DNA of 64,000 bases from Streptomyces bluensis. GTDB taxonomy: Bacteria > Actinomycetota > Actinomycetes > Streptomycetales > Streptomycetaceae. A program made the translations under genes and the position numbers. A model generated the notes under the pieces. It had not been told where the DNA came from, ran no database searches, and saw nothing but the letters and a program-made list of their open reading frames with translations. Location: positions 558,001 through 622,000 of the forward strand of contig NZ_BMVM01000002.1 of the NCBI RefSeq assembly GCF_014650715.1. Reading direction: 5' to 3'. Numbering within the stretch: position 1 is the stretch's first letter; each line of letters starts with the position of its first letter. Shown one piece after another: positions 60,675 to 64,000 of this stretch.

Positions 60675-60902
60675 ATGCGCATCCGTACCATTCTGGCCGC
60701 CACCGCACTGACAGCAGCGGCGTTCGCCGGCACGGCAGGCTCGGCACTGGCCGACGACGATTTCGGGGTCAACAGCACCATCCAGATTCCGATCGGCGTG
60801 TGCGGCACCGACGTCGACCTGCTGAACATTCCCATCAGCCTCAACTCCACGGGCAACCAGAGCACCGGCAGCTGCGCCTCGGCGAGCAACAGCTCCGGCT
60901 GA
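60675..60902 (+). CDS. Small secreted chaplin-like protein
   Basis: 75 aa. The signal peptide ends SALADD. The mature 48 residues include NSTIQIPIGVCGTDVDLLNI, then PISLNSTGNQSTGSCASASN, with two cysteines, Asn/Ser/Thr/Gly richness and beta-prone VDLLNIPISL. This recalls the chaplin domain (VPVNVCGN...) of aerial-hypha surface amyloids, though it is shorter and diverged. ATG 60675 follows GAAAGG. A terminator follows 28 bp downstream. Confidence 0.75.
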   Translation: MRIRTILAATALTAAAFAGTAGSALADDDFGVNSTIQIPIGVCGTDVDLLNIPISLNSTGNQSTGSCASASNSSG

Positions 60903-60930
60903 CAGGACCCTGCGTCCGTGAACACCACGC

Positions 60931-60976
60931 CGCGTCCCCAGCTCCCGGTCAGCACCGGGCTGCCTGGGGACGCGGA
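60931..60976. terminator. Two-part hairpin terminator
   Basis: A 12-bp outer stem (60931-60942 with 60965-60976) encloses a 6-bp inner stem (CCCGGT/ACCGGG). Confidence 0.75.
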
Positions 60977-61068
60977 TTCAGACGAAACCGCCTGACCAGC
61001 GATTCGCCATGCGCGTCGCGGCGGGAGGCCCCGAAGGCGCGGAACATCGGCACGCGCATCGTCCAGGC

Positions 61069-61130
61069 CCACATCCGGATGATCAGGCACAGTCCCCGAT
61101 CGGCCACTGTGCCTGATCATCCGGATGTGG
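61069..61130. repeat. Perfect 25-bp inverted repeat
   Basis: Arms 61069-61093 and 61106-61130 are exact inverted copies (CCACATCCGG... and ...CCGGATGTGG) with a 12-nt loop. It lies about 80 bp downstream of the tRNA-Val 3' end. It may be a tRNA terminator, although it is far longer than the other terminators here, or an end of a mobile element. Confidence 0.8.
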
Positions 61131-61209
61131 ATTCCATGTGGACTCCGATTACAGGTACAGCCTCCCGGAGAACATTCCGGAAGGCCGCTGACCTGCTACT
61201 TAACTTCGG

Positions 61210-61281
<72 letters not shown>

Positions 61282-61355
61282 GGACGAGTCGACAGCCTAC
61301 CTTGCCTGGCGGTATGCGCCGCAAACCCGTATCGGAGGATAGCCGTTTCCAACGA

Positions 61356-61424
61356 CTGAGCGGGCGTGCGTCCTGGGACCAGAACCCATGCTCAGCCGCG
61401 TGCCCCCTGCGGTGTCGGGCACGC
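61356..61424 (-). ncRNA. Candidate omega-RNA / right-end hairpins of the TnpB element
   Basis: Directly after the TnpB-like stop the minus strand folds into GCGTGCCC/GGGCACGC (61398-61405 with 61417-61424) and CTGAGC/GCTCAG (61356-61361 with 61390-61395). TnpB guide RNAs normally overlap the gene's 3' end and the element's right end, as here. No transcript evidence; the boundary is unknown. Confidence 0.35.
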
Positions 61425-61427
61425 TGG

Positions 61428-62888
61428 TCACCCACTTTCGCTCCGCTGCCGGGCGGCACGACTCGCGATCGTGGTCCGGGAAGGCGGGCGGGTTTCCTCA
61501 CGCCGCGGAGTCTCCGATCGGGCCTGGTCGGTCCGATGCCCCGCACGATCACTCCGGTCGTGTGGGGGCGGTGCCGTCCGTCGCCGGATCGGATACCCAA
61601 GGGCGCGTCGCCCGATCGCGATGCCGGCCGCATCGTGCCGGGACACCCGGCGGGTGGGGGTGGTCAGCGGCGCCGTCCAGTGCTGAGCACCCCACCAGGA
61701 GGTATAGGCCGGATCCACCGCGACCAGCGCGATGTTCTGCTCGGCGGCCGTCGCCACCAGCCGGGCCTTGAGCTTGGCGGTGGGGAAGCGGGAGATCAGA
61801 CGTCGGAACCGCTTGTTGCGGCCGTGCTTCTCCCGCGTCTTGCCGTCGCTGAAGTCGAGGTCCTCGATCGCGATCGCCGTCGCCCCACAGCGGCGGGTGT
61901 GGTGTAGCAGCCGGGTGAGCGCGTGCCGGAGTTGGGCGTCCCGGTGCGCGGTGCTGCCCGACAGGTCGTAGAAGATGCGGCGGGGTTCGCCGACCGGGTT
62001 GCCATGGATGTCCAGGTGCCAGGCGACGAGGTGGCCGTCGTTCATGTCCACCGCCACCACGCCCGTGGCGAGGGCTGCTTCCAGCGACAGGACCGCAGCA
62101 GGCCTGCGCTGCCAGGACGCAGTCACGTACCAGCGGCCGCGTAGCGGGTCGTGGTGGATGCGGTAGGCCACCGCCCGGTTGTCGCTGATCCGGTCCAGCC
62201 ATTCCTCGCCGCGGTGCTTGAACGCAGCGGTGGCGTCCAGCAGGTAGCGGCCGTGCGGGGCGTTGGCCAGATGTGTCAGGGCGGCCGGAAGCTTGATCGA
62301 GACCTGCCCGTTCTCGGTGATACGGATGGTCTCGTTGCCCAAACGCTTGCCGGACTCTCCGTCAGCGGCCAGGAACATCCGCGACGCCTGCCACCGCTCC
62401 CGCCACCCGCGCTCGTCCAGCCCGGCCTCGTCCAGATGGTGGCGCAGGTGTACGAGCTTCTTGCCGCCGCGCACCACGCGCACACCGCCCGCGGCCCAGT
62501 CCGCCTCCAGCCTGTCCAGCCGAGCCTTCAACGCGTAGAGGCGGCGGGACTTGGCATGCCACTCCACCCGCGAGCCGTACCCGCGAGGCAGCCCCTCCCG
62601 CTTGTTCGCCTTGGCACCCAGCGGACGGGCCAGCCGGGCATCGAGCGCGGCGATCTGACCACGCAGACACGTCATGTGAGCGGCTCGGCCGCGCCGGGCC
62701 AGTGCCCACTGGTCATGTGTGGCCTTGGTGATGCTGCCCGCCCACCGGGCCGACGAGACCCCGGACAGCTCCCGCTTGCGGACCGCCCAGGCGTCCGTAT
62801 CGTGTGCCGGTCCCTGTCGGGAGCGCACTGCTGGATCCCGCGATGCCAGCGAGCCGAGGAATGCACCGACCTCCCGCAGTCCGCCCAC
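61428..62888 (-). mobile_element. TnpB-like RNA-guided nuclease gene lacking the zinc ribbon
   Basis: 486 aa. RuvC residues are visible: VVAVDMNDGHLVAW (Asp), TAIAIEDLDFSDGKTREKHG (Glu) and SRHDAAGIAIGRRALG (Asp). Canonical TnpB has a Cys4 zinc ribbon between the Glu and last Asp; here that stretch reads VDPAYTSWWGAQHWTAPLTT with no cysteine. No tnpA is adjacent. GTG 62888 is the first start after an in-frame stop at 62916-62918; the N-terminus may be truncated, since relatives are longer. It ends 147 bp upstream of tRNA-Val on the same strand. Codon usage resembles the host. Confidence 0.75.
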
Positions 62889-63070
62889 CCCTTCACCCCC
62901 GGCGTCGAAGACCCCTCACCTGTCCAACGACCCTGGATCCGAAGGTCACGCATTCGATACGAGAACTGCCATTCTGTGCTTTCAATCCCCGTCGCCGTTC
63001 ACCTGCGATGGTCGCCAATGGCTCGGTCACCGTGCGGACCGCGAACTGAACGCCCCGTGTGTTCGTCCTT

Positions 63071-63095
63071 GCCAGGTGGGAGAATGACACCTGGC
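63071..63095. promoter_or_regulatory. 8-bp inverted repeat upstream of the last gene
   Basis: GCCAGGTG and CACCTGGC flank GGAGAATGA, 28 bp before GTG 63124. An operator or a leader hairpin. It also contains GACAC, the WhiA core, but this is too short to claim. The gap 62889-63123 shows no gene. Confidence 0.5.
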
Positions 63096-63123
63096 GGAGC
63101 GGATCACAGCACGGGAGAGGGAT

Positions 63124-64000
63124 GTGACGGCGATACCACGGCGGCCGGACACACTGTTCGCGTCACGCGCGCAGCACCCAGCGTGTCCCCGCCCGGAGAG
63201 GCCGTCCCCGGACCGTGACGCGGCCGGGCGCCGTCGCGGGCCGTCCGGTGCCGCCGGTGCCGCCCGTGACCTGCTGACCCTCGCGGCGCTCCCCGTGCTC
63301 GCCGCCCTCGCCCTGCCCGCGGCCTTCGCCGGCGGCGGCACGCGGCGGTGGTTCGGAGGGCGGGCCGAGAGCCAGCGGGCCGAGGCGCAGGCCGCGAAGG
63401 ACGCCGCGGCGGCGGCCTTCTACGAACTCGACACCGCGCAGCGCGATCTGCGGATCTCGATAGAGACCATCACGGCCGTCGACGACTCCCCCGCCGCCCG
63501 CCGTGCCGTGTCGGACTTCGACGCGCTGGGGCGGCGCATCGACGAGGTCAGCCACCAGTACATCAACGCCGTCGACGCCCATGACCTCGACCGGGACGAC
63601 CTGGAGGCCGCGGTCGCCTCGCGTGCGCGGGCGGAGCTGACCACCGCGAAGGACGAGCTGACCCGGGTCAAGCGGGAGCTGGACCGCTTCGCCGAGGGGC
63701 TCGCCCCGCTGCTCGGTAAGGCCGAGACCCAGCTGGCCCGGCTCGCCCCGGCCGTGGAGCGCGCCCGGCAGGCCCTGCTCGCCGCCACCAACGCACTTGA
63801 CGCCGTGCGGAGTTCTGGGCTCAGGGCCGAGGACCTCGCCGCCCGTCTGGCCGCCCTCGGCCCCGAGCTGACGAAGCTGAACCAGGGCGCCGGACAGCAC
63901 GGTGTGCAGCAGACGCTGGAGCGTGCCGACCGGGTCGTGCGGGACGCCGAGGCGGTGCGCGCCGAGGCCGAGCGGCTCCCGGAGCGGGCCGCGGAGATCG
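63124..64000 (+). CDS. Membrane-anchored coiled-coil protein (3' end outside window)
   Basis: GTG 63124 follows GGGAGAGGG. The frame is open to the window edge, at least 292 aa. A basic, Arg-rich N-terminus of about 45 residues precedes one hydrophobic segment (LLTLAALPVLAALALPAAFA). The rest is a long charged coiled coil with VKRELDRFAEGLAPLLG and VERARQALLAATNALDAV. It recalls Streptomyces proteins of unknown function with scaffold or signalling roles. No catalytic domain is seen in the visible part. Confidence 0.7.
   Translation, partial: MTAIPRRPDTLFASRAQHPACPRPERPSPDRDAAGRRRGPSGAAGAARDLLTLAALPVLAALALPAAFAGGGTRRWFGGRAESQRAEAQAAKDAAAAAFYELDTAQRDLRISIETITAVDDSPAARRAVSDFDALGRRIDEVSHQYINAVDAHDLDRDDLEAAVASRARAELTTAKDELTRVKRELDRFAEGLAPLLGKAETQLARLAPAVERARQALLAATNALDAVRSSGLRAEDLAARLAALGPELTKLNQGAGQHGVQQTLERADRVVRDAEAVRAEAERLPERAAEI

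Noticed and set aside
60984..61068. Protein-coding remnant on the minus strand (MRVPMFRAFGASRRDAHG)
   Set aside because: Short, no ribosome site and no recognisable family; cannot be distinguished from chance in high-GC DNA.

Overview
The window is high-GC actinobacterial DNA and almost certainly Streptomyces chromosome. Evidence: dense short-spaced genes with GTG/TTG starts and ATGA/GTGA overlaps, an RNase H-phosphatase fusion of the SCO2299 type, an SCO2322-type protein next to a cobalamin ECF transporter, a DmdR/IdeR iron box, and a chaplin-like secreted peptide. All assignments were made by eye from sequence and family knowledge; no database search was run.

Layout. 0-10 kb: housekeeping genes (RNB-type ribonuclease, YaaA, KDPG aldolase, RNase H/phosphatase, C4 zinc-ribbon protein with a probable CTG start, Nif3-like protein) and an iron-box-controlled siderophore-binding lipoprotein. 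10-14 kb: a less GC-rich accessory cassette (ESX/WXG100-like small protein, a large WXG-type protein broken by a frameshift and a nonsense codon, and a lipoprotein). 14-17 kb: an SDR, a zinc alcohol dehydrogenase and a MaoC hydratase in one operon. 17-27 kb: MFS exporter, methyltransferase, amidase, DUF5336-like membrane protein, F420-type oxidoreductase, then a glycosyltransferase / methyltransferase / alpha-alpha-barrel operon. 27-31 kb: a KstR-like TetR regulator, a degenerate VapBC pair, ferredoxin plus aldehyde dehydrogenase, and a metallo-beta-lactamase-fold hydrolase. 31.4-37.5 kb: a cobalamin riboswitch followed by a five-gene ECF-type B12 uptake operon. 37.8-41.7 kb: secreted transglycosylase, hypothetical gene, and a divergent thiolase (FadA5-like) / cytochrome P450 (CYP125-like) pair. 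41.8-50 kb: membrane glycosyltransferase-type proteins (one a GT87-PAP2 fusion), O-methyltransferase, FHA protein, DUF1992 protein, GNAT, and a DHA2 exporter with a C-terminal winged-helix-like tail. 50-59 kb: frameshifted peptidoglycan-binding protein, HAD phosphatase, secreted HNH nuclease, PhoD-like phosphatase, FAD/NAD(P)-binding protein, DoxX and DedA membrane proteins. 59-64 kb: methyltransferase, small proteins, chaplin-like peptide, tRNA-Val(TAC), a zinc-ribbon-less TnpB-like gene and the start of a coiled-coil membrane protein.

The main coherent signal is a dispersed steroid (sterol side-chain) gene set. The SDR, MaoC protein, F420-type oxidoreductase, KstR regulator, ferredoxin, aldehyde dehydrogenase, thiolase and CYP125 resemble members of the mycobacterial KstR cholesterol regulon. 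Their promoter regions carry matches or near-matches to the KstR palindrome TNNAACNNGTTNNA. They also carry a second shared palindrome, CTGAYG-N3-CRTCAG, whose cognate regulator I cannot name. No sterol ring-degradation genes (kshA, kstD, hsaC) are in the window, so the substrate is inferred.
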